Part shown: in pieces, positions 45,795-53,980 of the stretch | Layout: each line of letters opens with the position of its first letter | Position numbering within the stretch: position 1 is the first letter of the stretch | Origin: Sediminibacillus massiliensis | GTDB taxonomy: Bacteria > Bacillota > Bacilli > Bacillales > Amphibacillaceae | Direction: 5' to 3' | NCBI RefSeq assembly: GCF_900156915.1 | Contig: NZ_LT732535.1 | Span: 1,451,823-1,515,822, forward strand | Length of the DNA stretch: 64,000 nt | Made by a program: the position numbers and the translations under genes | The notes under the pieces: model-generated | Told to the model about the DNA's origin: nothing | What the model saw: the letters and a program-made list of their open reading frames with translations, nothing else | The model's database searches: none

Positions 45795-46691
45795 TTATTG
45801 TTTCTCGACAGCATGTCCACCAAATTGATTTCGCAGTGCTGCTACGACTTTCCCACTGAAAGTATCTGTTTCTAAGGAACGATAGCGCATCATTAAAGAC
45901 ATCGCGATAACCGGAGCTGCTGCTTGTAAATCCAGCGCCGTTTCGACGGTCCACTTTCCTTCTCCTGAAGAATTCATGACACCGCGGATTTCATCCAAAC
46001 GGGCGTCTTCTTTGAATGCATCTTCCATTAATTCCATCAACCACGATCTGACAACCGATCCGTTGTTCCATACTTTTGCTACTTTCTCATAATCGTAATC
46101 AAATTGACTTTTTTCCAGAATATCGAATCCTTCACCAATTGCCTGCATCATGCCGTATTCCACGCCATTATGCACCATTTTCAAGAAGTGACCGCTTCCA
46201 GATTCGCCAGTATAAAGGTAACCGTTTTCAACACATATATCAGAGAACAACTTTTCTACGTGGCTGAAAGCATCCTGATTTCCACCGATCATTGTGCATG
46301 CACCTTGGCGTGCTCCTTCCATACCACCGCTTGTCCCAACATCCAAATAGTGAATGCCTTTTTCGGCAAGTTGTTCACCACGTTGAACAGTATCTTTATA
46401 GTTGGAATTTCCACCATCTATTAAAATGTCACCCTTGTCCAAGTAACTGCTGATTTCTTCTGCCAGTTTAGTAGTAGGTTCTCCAGCAGGAACCATCATC
46501 CAGATAACCCGGGGTGTTTCCAATTTATTTACTAAATCCTCGATAGATTCAGCGGCTGTTGCTCCTTCTTGTGCTGCTTTTTGTATGGAATCTTTGGATA
46601 CATCGTATGCTACGACTTCATGTCCGTGATCCATTAAGTTTAGTGCGAGATTGTATCCCATTTTTCCTAATCCAATCATTGCTAGTTTCAT
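45795..46691 (-). CDS. gnd: 6-phosphogluconate dehydrogenase, decarboxylating (short GntZ/YqeC type)
   Basis: Oxidises and decarboxylates 6-phosphogluconate to ribulose 5-phosphate. The 298-residue protein is the short form of the family: Rossmann loop IGLGKMGYNLALNL, substrate segment DVGTSGGMEGARQGAC and catalytic Lys/Asn in HFLKMVHNGVEYG. The short form is usually NAD-preferring. GGAGG precedes the ATG. It is first in the operon, behind a good SigA promoter. Confidence 0.94.
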   Translation of the reverse strand: MKLAMIGLGKMGYNLALNLMDHGHEVVAYDVSKDSIQKAAQEGATAAESIEDLVNKLETPRVIWMMVPAGEPTTKLAEEISSYLDKGDILIDGGNSNYKDTVQRGEQLAEKGIHYLDVGTSGGMEGARQGACTMIGGNQDAFSHVEKLFSDICVENGYLYTGESGSGHFLKMVHNGVEYGMMQAIGEGFDILEKSQFDYDYEKVAKVWNNGSVVRSWLMELMEDAFKEDARLDEIRGVMNSSGEGKWTVETALDLQAAAPVIAMSLMMRYRSLETDTFSGKVVAALRNQFGGHAVEKQ

Positions 46692-46727
46692 AACAACATC
46701 CTCCGAAAAAAATTATTTCATAGACAC

Positions 46728-46756
46728 ATTATAAAAAGAATATTATTTTATTGCAA
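46728..46756 (-). promoter_or_regulatory. SigA promoter of the gluconate operon
   Basis: On the minus strand TTGCAA (46751-46756) and a perfect TATAAT (46728-46733) are spaced 17 bp. Confidence 0.8.
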
Positions 46757-46784
46757 CCGTTTTCCAGAAAAAAATTCGATTTTT

Positions 46785-46798
46785 TGTAAACGTTTAAA
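46785..46798. promoter_or_regulatory. cre-like site between gnd and the RpiR-type gene
   Basis: TGTAAACGTTTAAA matches the CcpA cre consensus except at one position. It lies about 30 bp upstream of the gnd -35 box and in the promoter region of the divergent regulator, so either gene could be affected. Confidence 0.55.
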
Positions 46799-46866
46799 AA
46801 AATATTTCTTTTTTACGTGTTTTCTACTATTATTAGGATAATAGATTTTTATAGGAGGAAGGAAAA

Positions 46867-47724
46867 ATGCCGACAATGGAAAAACAGACCTGTATTATGC
46901 GTATTCGTTCCGATTACCCTACTTTCAGTGGTAAAGAAAAAAAGATCGCTGACTATATTTTGGAAAATCCACAAAAAATCGTGCATGGGACCATCAATCA
47001 AGTCGCCGACGAAATCGGGATAGCCGATTCGACTGTCTTCCGTTTCTGTAAGCGGATAGGCTTCAAAGGATACCAGGCAATGAAAATCGTCCTTGCTGCG
47101 GAAATCGTCGAACCCATGCAGGATATCCATGAGCGGATCATGGAAAATGATAACGAGATCACGGTAACAGAAAAAGTTTTTCATTCTAATATGAAAACGC
47201 TTGAAGACACACTTAAAGTCGTGAATGAAACTTCCATCAGACCTGCAGTCCAGGCAATCCTTCAGGCAAGAAAAATTGAATTTTTCGGAATTGGCGGTTC
47301 CAATATCATTGCACTTGATGCCTATCATAAGTTGATTCGCACAGGGCTTCCTGTTTTTGCCCAGACCGATTCCCACATGCAGCTGATGTCCGCTTCACAA
47401 ATGACGGAACAAGACGTCGCAGTCCTTATTTCCCATACCGGGGCAACTAAGGATATTCTTAAAATTCTGGATGTGGCGAAAGAAAGCGGTGTCAAGACCA
47501 TTGCGATTACCAACTATGCTAAATCGCGCCTGAGCGAAAATGTCGATATCCCCTTGTTTACCTTTTCAGAGGAAACGGACTTCCGCTCCGAAGCACTGGC
47601 ATCGCGTATCGCACAGCTTACAGTTATTGACGCCATATATGTAAACGTTTTATTAGCTAGAAAAGAGGAGGGAAAAGATTCTTTGACAAGAATCAGAAAA
47701 GCAATCTCTTCAGAACGTATATAG
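46867..47724 (+). CDS. RpiR-family transcriptional regulator of gluconate genes
   Basis: A 285-residue regulator with an N-terminal helix-turn-helix (about 20-75, QVADEIGIADSTVFRFCKRIGFKGYQ) and a C-terminal SIS domain (about 120-260, FFGIGGSNIIALDAYHKLIR and LISHTGATKDILKIL) that binds a sugar phosphate. The divergent gluconate operon makes 6-phosphogluconate a likely effector. B. subtilis uses a GntR-family repressor for this operon, so a different type has taken the post here. A strong AGGAGGAAGG site precedes the ATG. Confidence 0.93.
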   Translation: MPTMEKQTCIMRIRSDYPTFSGKEKKIADYILENPQKIVHGTINQVADEIGIADSTVFRFCKRIGFKGYQAMKIVLAAEIVEPMQDIHERIMENDNEITVTEKVFHSNMKTLEDTLKVVNETSIRPAVQAILQARKIEFFGIGGSNIIALDAYHKLIRTGLPVFAQTDSHMQLMSASQMTEQDVAVLISHTGATKDILKILDVAKESGVKTIAITNYAKSRLSENVDIPLFTFSEETDFRSEALASRIAQLTVIDAIYVNVLLARKEEGKDSLTRIRKAISSERI

Positions 47725-48046
47725 GAAGAAATCCGGACATTACCCTCCAAAACGTCAATACAATCAGGACATAACAATGGGATACCGCCTGTGCGGTATC
47801 CTTTTTTAATAATAGAAGCTTCCTATTTCCCCAAACCTTATTTTTCAGCTTCCATATGTCCGGATTGTAGCGGATGAGAGCATTTGTCGTCCGCTTTGAA
47901 GAATATATCTCGACATGTTATCGTTTTCACCGACTATCTCGTCCATATACACCCGACTTGTTGTAAAACCCTTGAAGAATAATTCGTACGTGTTAAGCTA
48001 ATGAACGGTTAAACAAAACAAACGTAATTATAGGAGCGTATTACAT
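47725..48046. other. Leader and spacer upstream of the proline cluster
   Basis: Contains the terminator at 47779-47807, a 10-bp inverted pair ATCCGGACAT/ATGTCCGGAT (47731-47740 and 47856-47865), and a hairpin GCGGA/TCCGC at 47868-47892. No T-box core, terminator or specifier arrangement was seen here, and no confident promoter could be chosen. Confidence 0.45.
47779..47807 (+). terminator. Terminator of the RpiR-type gene
   Basis: GGATACCGC/GCGGTATCC hairpin (47780-47801) followed by six T. Confidence 0.92.
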
Positions 48047-48889
48047 TTGATTAAACAACGAATTGCATTTTTAGGCGCAGGAAATATGGCAGAAGCAATT
48101 ATTTCAGGATTTGTAAATTCAGATAAACTGAATGCTGATCAAATCACCGTCACAAATCGAAGCAATCAAAATCGTTTAAATGAATTGAAAGAAAAATATG
48201 GTATTAACGCTGTAAGCAAAGATCAGTTGAATTATAAAGAAATCGATGTGTTCATTTTGGCCATGAAACCGAAAGACATTGATGAAGTTATGGAAGACTT
48301 GAAAGAAAGAATCACTGCAGATCAATTACTCATTTCTGTATTAGCCGGAATCTCCACTTCTTATATGGAAGAGAACCTAAACGAAGGGCAGCAAGTAATT
48401 CGGGTTATGCCGAACACTTCCAGTATGATTCAGGAGTCAGCTACGGCTGTTTCCCCTGGCAGACATGTTGCCATGGATCAAGTATTAATGACGAAAGAAT
48501 TGATGAAATGTATCGGCGAAGCATATATCATCGATGAAGACAAAATGGATATCTATACAGGTATAGCCGGAAGCGGGCCAGCCTATTTCTACAACCTGAT
48601 GGAACATATTGAAGAAGTAGCACATCAGGCAGGGCTTGATCGCGAACTGGCAAGGGAAATCGGTGCACAAACCTTATATGGCGCCGCCAAAATGATTCTT
48701 GACCAAAATGAAACCCCAGCACAATTGAGGGAGAACATCACCTCTCCTAACGGAACGACTGCTGCTGGCCTTAAAGCATTAAACGAATACGGGGGCGGCC
48801 AGGCAATTATGGAAGCTGTAAAAAGTGCTGCTGCCCGTTCAAAAGAATTAAGTAAGCAACCGGAGAAAAAACTTGCCCTGCAAAAGTAA
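48047..48889 (+). CDS. proC: Pyrroline-5-carboxylate reductase (ProH-like)
   Basis: Last step of proline synthesis, reducing pyrroline-5-carboxylate with NADPH. The 280-residue protein has the Rossmann start IAFLGAGNMAEAIISGF, MKPKDID, VIRVMPNTSS and the C-terminal TSPNGTTAAGLKAL signature. It starts at TTG ten bases after AGGAG. The gene order reductase-kinase-ProA matches the salt-induced proHJA operon of Halobacillus, so osmotic control is likely. Confidence 0.95.
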   Translation: MIKQRIAFLGAGNMAEAIISGFVNSDKLNADQITVTNRSNQNRLNELKEKYGINAVSKDQLNYKEIDVFILAMKPKDIDEVMEDLKERITADQLLISVLAGISTSYMEENLNEGQQVIRVMPNTSSMIQESATAVSPGRHVAMDQVLMTKELMKCIGEAYIIDEDKMDIYTGIAGSGPAYFYNLMEHIEEVAHQAGLDRELAREIGAQTLYGAAKMILDQNETPAQLRENITSPNGTTAAGLKALNEYGGGQAIMEAVKSAAARSKELSKQPEKKLALQK

Positions 48890-48988
48890 TCGACGCATAC
48901 TCGATAAAATGAGCAGTAAGTATCTCCCGGAAATTCACCAATTTATCAATAAAACAATCCAGATGGAAAATAAACTAGGAGTGATCGC

Positions 48989-50122
48989 GTGACACCCAGT
49001 ACAGACCAACAACGAATAGTCATTAAAATCGGAAGCAGTTCCTTAACAAGTATGAACGGAGAAGTAAGCCGCAGGAAACTGGAAAAATTAGTCGAAGAAG
49101 TCGTCCGGCTGAAAGAAGACGGCCACGAAGTTCTGCTAGTCTCTTCCGGTGCTGTGGCGGCCGGTTATCGCAAACTCGGCTGCCTTACACGGCCCGAGGA
49201 ACTCCACGAAAAACAAGCGGCAGCCTCCATTGGTCAGGGACTGCTTATCGAAACATATTCTGACTTATTTATTTCGCATGGTTATGTGGCTTCCCAAATA
49301 TTGATTACCCGTAACGACTTTTCCGACGAGAACCGTTACGACAATGCCAGAAACACGATCAATGTATTGTTGGAACGTGGAATCGTACCGATAGTCAACG
49401 AGAACGACACTATCACCATGGACTTCTTGAAGTTCGGCGATAACGATACACTGTCTGCAAAAGTGGCAGGGCTTGTCGATGCCGATCAATTGATTATCCT
49501 GTCAGATATTGATGGACTGTATGATAGCGATCCTCGTAAAAATGAACATGCTGAACTATTAAAAAATGTATATGAAATCACTCCGGAAATTGAAGCTGCT
49601 GCAGGTGATCCGGGAAGTGCAGTCGGAACTGGCGGAATGAAATCAAAAATCGACGCGGTCAAAATCGCTATGGCATCAGGAATCTCTTCTTTCCTAGGTA
49701 AAGCAAGTACAATAAACATCGTATATGATGCTGTTTATCAAAACGCCGTCGGAACTTATTTCGAGCCACAAGAACACACACAGAACCTTGATCAGAAGAA
49801 ACAATGGATCGCTTTCAACTCCGGTCCGGAAGGTGAATTAACCGTCGAGCATGATGCAAAGGAAGCAATCATCGAGGAGCATCTCAGCCTGGCGCCTACA
49901 GGCGTTCATAGTGTCAACGGCCGATTTAAAAAAGGAGCCGTTGTTAAGATTTTGGATGTCACCGGGGAGGAAATCGGCCTTGGTGTGGTGAATTATTCCT
50001 CTAAGGCACTCGACAGATTCATCAACAATCAGGAAATCGAACAAATGGACTTTGAGAAGGCAGCAATTGAGAGTGAACTTCTTGTCTGCCACTTAGATAC
50101 TGCCGTACTTGCAAGTGTTTAA
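48989..50122 (+). CDS. proB: Glutamate 5-kinase (ProJ-like)
   Basis: First committed step of proline synthesis: phosphorylates glutamate. The 377-residue protein has an amino-acid-kinase domain (IVIKIGSSSLT, LLVSSGAVAAGYRKLG, IVNENDTI, GTGGMKSKIDA) and a C-terminal PUA domain (about 280-370). It starts at GTG behind AGGAG. It lies between the reductase and ProA genes. Feedback sensitivity cannot be read from the sequence. Confidence 0.95.
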   Translation: MTPSTDQQRIVIKIGSSSLTSMNGEVSRRKLEKLVEEVVRLKEDGHEVLLVSSGAVAAGYRKLGCLTRPEELHEKQAAASIGQGLLIETYSDLFISHGYVASQILITRNDFSDENRYDNARNTINVLLERGIVPIVNENDTITMDFLKFGDNDTLSAKVAGLVDADQLIILSDIDGLYDSDPRKNEHAELLKNVYEITPEIEAAAGDPGSAVGTGGMKSKIDAVKIAMASGISSFLGKASTINIVYDAVYQNAVGTYFEPQEHTQNLDQKKQWIAFNSGPEGELTVEHDAKEAIIEEHLSLAPTGVHSVNGRFKKGAVVKILDVTGEEIGLGVVNYSSKALDRFINNQEIEQMDFEKAAIESELLVCHLDTAVLASV

Positions 50123-50143
50123 AACCAAAACAGGAGGAAAACA

Positions 50144-51403
50144 ATGACTGTCATTAAAGAATGGAATGTAGAGGAACAAGCAATCCAAGCTAAAAAAGCG
50201 GCCAAAACATTGTCTCTTTTAACGACTGAAGAAAAAAATGAAGCATTGATCACTTTAGCAGATGTTCTTGATGCTGAATACGAGACAATTCTCGAAGCAA
50301 ATAAGAAGGATTTGGAAAACGGCCGTGAAAAAGGCTTCGATGCAGCTTTCATGGACCGGCTGAGCCTTTCCAAAGAACGTGTGCAGGACTTTGCCCAAGG
50401 CCTTCGAGATGTTGCGGAATTGGAAGATCCTACCGGAATCGTGAAATCGGACTGGACACTCGACAACGAACTAAACGTCCAACAGGTGACCGTTCCACTT
50501 GGTGTTATTGGCATGATTTATGAGGCACGCCCGAATGTAACTGTCGATGCGACAGGCTTGGCATTGAAATCGGGAAACGCGATTGTTTTAAAAGGTGGAT
50601 CATCAGCCATCCACTCCAACAAGCAAATCGTCGAAGTAATGCACCGTGGTTTGGAGAAAACGAAAATTCCAAAAGAAGCAGTTCAGTTCATTGACAGTAC
50701 AGACCGAGAAGCTACCCAACAGTTATTCACGATGAAAGAGCATATCGATGTGTTGATTCCTCGTGGAGGCGGCAAGTTAATTCAAGCGGTTGTCAACAAC
50801 GCAACAGTACCAGTTTTGGAGACAGGAGTCGGGAACTGCCATATCTATATCGATGCAGAAGCGGATGTGGAAAAAGCTTTGGCAATTCTGGTCAATGCCA
50901 AAACAGATCGTCCGGCAGTTTGCAACGCGGTGGAAACGGCTATCATCCATAAAGACTGGCTGGAAGCGAATAAAGACGCTTTGATAAAGACTTTAAATGA
51001 TAACAACATCGCTGTTCACGGTGATGAAACAGCTGTACGTGTTATCCCGGGTTCTGTTCCTGCAGGAGAAGATGACTGGGCCAATGAATATTTGAGTACA
51101 GACATCGCGGTAAAAACGGTAGATGATGTCGCCCAGGCCATTCAGCACATCGAAGATTACGGTACAAAGCATTCTGAAGCAATCGTGACCGAAAACAAGA
51201 ATACTGCTGACCTGTTCATGAACTTGGTTGATGCAGCAGCAATCTATCATAATGCTTCAACCCGTTTCACCGATGGCGGCGCGCTTGGTTTCGGTGCAGA
51301 AATTGGGATTTCCACCCAGAAACTACATGCACGCGGACCAATGGGGCTACCTGCATTAACAACCATCAAATACAAAATGAGCGGCAACGGACAAATTAGA
51401 TAA
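50144..51403 (+). CDS. proA: Glutamate-5-semialdehyde dehydrogenase (gamma-glutamyl phosphate reductase)
   Basis: Reduces gamma-glutamyl phosphate to glutamate semialdehyde. The 419-residue aldehyde-dehydrogenase-fold protein has PLGVIGMIYEARPNVT, ALKSGNAIVLKGGSSA and the catalytic cysteine in RPAVCNAVET. ASTRFTDGGALGFGAEIGIST near the C-terminus is typical of ProA. CAGGAGG precedes the ATG and the gap from the kinase gene is 21 bp, so the operon is tight. Confidence 0.97.
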   Translation: MTVIKEWNVEEQAIQAKKAAKTLSLLTTEEKNEALITLADVLDAEYETILEANKKDLENGREKGFDAAFMDRLSLSKERVQDFAQGLRDVAELEDPTGIVKSDWTLDNELNVQQVTVPLGVIGMIYEARPNVTVDATGLALKSGNAIVLKGGSSAIHSNKQIVEVMHRGLEKTKIPKEAVQFIDSTDREATQQLFTMKEHIDVLIPRGGGKLIQAVVNNATVPVLETGVGNCHIYIDAEADVEKALAILVNAKTDRPAVCNAVETAIIHKDWLEANKDALIKTLNDNNIAVHGDETAVRVIPGSVPAGEDDWANEYLSTDIAVKTVDDVAQAIQHIEDYGTKHSEAIVTENKNTADLFMNLVDAAAIYHNASTRFTDGGALGFGAEIGISTQKLHARGPMGLPALTTIKYKMSGNGQIR

Positions 51404-51406
51404 CTA

Positions 51407-51445
51407 AAGAAAAGAGGTGCAAATTGAATTTTGCACCCTTCTTTT
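51407..51445 (+). terminator. Terminator of the proline operon
   Basis: GGTGCAAA/TTTGCACC hairpin (51416-51437) with extra AAGAA/TTCTT pairing outside and a T-run. Confidence 0.85.
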
Positions 51446-51533
51446 ATAAACAGAACCTCTTAATTAATTGCCCAGTAACTTCCCCACCAATCTAGAACCT
51501 TTCCACCAAAACAGTAAGCTTCATAATAGAGAG

Positions 51534-52117
51534 AAACTGCGACATAGTGACAATTTTATTTCTAGTTGTTCTGATGATCGTTGAGTGCATGGACTCGCTG
51601 TGGCAGAACACTTCGCTTTTAGATTTTTTCTGAATACTGGCTAGAGAATATCCCATGTTAAACAAATCTAGGACCATTTCCCACTTGATTAGATGTTCTA
51701 TCCAAAGCGAAGGAAAAATGCAGACTCCTTGAAATGTAAAGGTCAATTTTCTGCGGTGTAAATGAATGGATGTCTTTTCAAAATTCTGAGGTACCAGAAC
51801 CAGGAGTGCTGTAACCGCAAGAGTCAACTTGTTCTGCCTCTCGTTACGTAAGGTTTTTCTCCATTCTTGTTAAGGAGACAATGATAGATACATTTCCGGA
51901 TCACTGCTCATCTAATCAGAAAACTATACCGAGCTGCGGAAAAATGCGAGACTCCAGTGGGAAAGGAACAGTCTGAAGACCCCGCAGGGTGCTTTTCCCG
52001 AGGAGGCTGAAGCGTTCCCCGCGGAAAGCGAGTATTTTTCCGCAGCGCTGGACTACCACTCAATCAGAAAAGGATGGAAGGAAGTCCCGTTAAGTGAAGT
52101 TAGTTATGTCGCATTTT
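51534..52117 (-). mobile_element. MITE-like interspersed repeat, copy B (584 bp, inverted)
   Basis: Same family as copies A and C but in opposite orientation. Terminal repeats are AAACTGCGACATA on the left and TATGTCGCATTTT on the right (two mismatches). Subterminal blocks GATCGTTGAGTGCATGGACTCG and CCGCAGCGCTGGACTACCACTC are the reverse complement of those in copy C. Its middle differs from the other copies. It lies between proA and a small membrane gene. Confidence 0.75.
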
Positions 52118-52161
52118 ATATATTTTGTATATTAACGGGTGTTTTTTGTGAGCGGGTATTG

Positions 52162-52431
52162 TTAACCCGACTGTCCCATTCCCGAAACTGCTAATACTGT
52201 CAGAAACCAAAGAAGGATGACAGTTGCAATGATCAGGGTTGCCAGTGCTAATGCTTTTTGTCTTCCTGACATAACATATTGAATCCCCGCACCAATTATC
52301 CCAAGCAACGACAGTACCGGAATGGCATAAAGAATGGCCTCGACCCTCCAACCCCACATGTACATAAGAAACAAGACGCCCGCCGTAAAACTTATAAAAA
52401 GTAAAAGAAACTTCATCAAAAAACGAATCAT
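52162..52431 (-). CDS. Small membrane protein, function unknown
   Basis: An 89-residue hydrophobic protein with three probable spans (FLLLFISFTAGVLFLMYMW, AILYAIPVLSLLGIIGAGI and ALATLIIATVILLWFLTVLAV). GGGGAGGG lies before the ATG at 52429-52431. No family was recognised. It is 36 bp from the 46-residue membrane gene on the same strand and may share its transcript. Confidence 0.68.
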   Translation of the reverse strand: MIRFLMKFLLLFISFTAGVLFLMYMWGWRVEAILYAIPVLSLLGIIGAGIQYVMSGRQKALALATLIIATVILLWFLTVLAVSGMGQSG

Positions 52432-52467
52432 TCCCTTTTCCCTCCCCAGTAATTCAGTTTAGCTCTA

Positions 52468-52608
52468 CTATTCCCTATCAAAATGTTTCTCGAGCTGATA
52501 GGCAATGAATACGAGGGCAGCTGCACCTACGCCAATCATGACACCGTCTGTCATGGCTCCGACAAGTCCTCCTATTAATACAAACGTCGTTATCTTTAAT
52601 TTCATCAT
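52468..52608 (-). CDS. Very small membrane protein, function unknown
   Basis: A 46-residue frame starting with two tandem ATG codons (52603-52608) after GATGAAGAG. The first 36 residues form one or two glycine-rich hydrophobic segments (FVLIGGLVGAMTDGV, GVGAAALVFIAYQ), followed by a charged end. It fills the space between two supported genes and reads in a sensible frame. Support is moderate. Confidence 0.52.
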   Translation of the reverse strand: MMKLKITTFVLIGGLVGAMTDGVMIGVGAAALVFIAYQLEKHFDRE

Positions 52609-52649
52609 TTCTCTTCATCCTTTGTTTCATGGTATGTATAATAAGTTCG

Positions 52650-53261
52650 CTATCGATTCCGCAGGAGTTCCATATGATAAATCCCTTTATCAACCGACGT
52701 TTCAATATAACCAACTATTTGCTTGAAAGTAAACACTTCTAGAGACTGTTTCAGACTCTCTTCATCATACTCCAAATCCCCTAATACTTCTGGTAGGAGT
52801 TTTTCCACGTCAGCCTTTTTAACCTCGTCTAAACCCATAATTTCTACGCTTTTCTTCAGTTCTGCTTTTAATTGATTTTTATTACCGTAATATTCCAACA
52901 GCTTACCGTTTAGCAAGCGGAAATCGTTATGATAACAATGAAAAAGTGTCTTATCCATCTCTAATTGCTTTTTCAGCCAGGGTTTATAGAAACCCTTCAG
53001 CCATAATTCATCCGCTATCAGGTGTGTATAATAACCCAATATGAAAGGTGATTGGCATTTGTGTTTGTACTTGTTAATAAAGTTATCAAAACTAATATCC
53101 AAAGAGTAGTCCTCAGCCCTTCCAGTATAAAAGTGTGACAACTCTTTAGGCGAAACGGCATCAGGTGCTACTCCCCCGATTAAAAAAGACGTCTGTTCTT
53201 GAATAGAAAAATGTTCTGCAATCCGAGCAGCTATGATTGCATGCATGATTCTTGATCCCAC
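52650..53261 (-). CDS. Zinc-dependent phospholipase C-like hydrolase
   Basis: A 203-residue all-helical protein. Histidine and aspartate residues are spaced as in the zinc-dependent phospholipase C/HD-like fold: MHAIIAARIAEHF, GGVAPDAV, KELSHFYTG and GYYTHLIADELW. No signal peptide is visible, so it acts in the cytoplasm. The substrate is unknown. The ATG at 53246 is an alternative start to the track-like start at 53261, which is GTG. Confidence 0.72.
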   Translation of the reverse strand: MGSRIMHAIIAARIAEHFSIQEQTSFLIGGVAPDAVSPKELSHFYTGRAEDYSLDISFDNFINKYKHKCQSPFILGYYTHLIADELWLKGFYKPWLKKQLEMDKTLFHCYHNDFRLLNGKLLEYYGNKNQLKAELKKSVEIMGLDEVKKADVEKLLPEVLGDLEYDEESLKQSLEVFTFKQIVGYIETSVDKGIYHMELLRNR

Positions 53262-53321
53262 CTTCTACATCTCCTTCCTGCTTCCAGCTTAACATTTATT
53301 CCCTTCTGCTTGGGAAGGCAA

Positions 53322-53352
53322 AGAAAAAACGTTCCTCCAATCTGGAGAAACG
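53322..53352 (-). terminator. Terminator of the DHFR-family pseudogene
   Basis: GTTTCTCCA/TGGAGGAAC hairpin (one mismatch) followed on the minus strand by TTTTTT. Confidence 0.8.
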
Positions 53353-53368
53353 CCTGTGCTTACTGTTA

Positions 53369-53908
53369 CTATTTTATTTTATATCGTAATTCCACAAATT
53401 GATTAAATTTCTGAGTTCCAGTCAATGTGCATTCTACTTGATCATCCAACTGCTTAAATAACGGGATTCCTCTGCCTAGTATAACAGGGGAAACTGTCAA
53501 TATCAGCTCATCTATCAGTTTTTCTTTTAGAAATGATTGAACCAATTTCCCACCACCGACAAGCCATATATTTTTGCCAGGTTTTTGTTACAGTTGATTA
53601 GTGAAATTAGTTAGATTGGGATTTATAAAACAGACGTCTTCTGACTTCCCCTCTGTAGATGTTGTTATGATATAGCAATCCTTCCCTTTATAAGGAAATT
53701 CACCTGTTTCATGCCTGATAATCCAGTCATAAGTTCTCTTGCCCATGATTATTGTGTCTACCGTATCATAGAATGCAGAGTATCCGTTATCTCCTTCCCC
53801 TTCTACTTTGAATAACCAATCCAAAGAATCATTTTCATCAGCTATGTAACCGTCCAGACTCATAGCAGTGAATAAAACTACATTTCGACTAGCTTGTACC
53901 TCTCTCAC
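53369..53908 (-). pseudogene. Dihydrofolate reductase/RibD-C family protein, broken by one stop codon
   Basis: A YyaP/YwjB-like reductase of 179 residues if read through. The first part (MSLDGYIA, IIMGKRTYDWI, YIITTS) and the second part (GKNIWLVGGGKLVQSFL, DELILTVSPVILGRGIPLF) are in the same frame. They are separated only by a TAA at 53588-53590 (codon 107), where a Lys-rich loop is expected. A single base change from AAA or CAA would explain it. The GTG start has AGGGGGG upstream. Both halves remain well conserved, so the event is recent, or it is a sequencing error. Confidence 0.85.
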
Positions 53909-53980
53909 TGAAAGAAATCCCCCCTCTTATCTAGTTATGAAGCAAGGCCCTTACTTGATGGCAAGAGCCTTTTATTCAGA

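Noticed and set aside
47725-48046. Proline-specific T-box ahead of the proline operon
   Set aside because: No TGGNACCRCG core or following terminator is present before the first gene.
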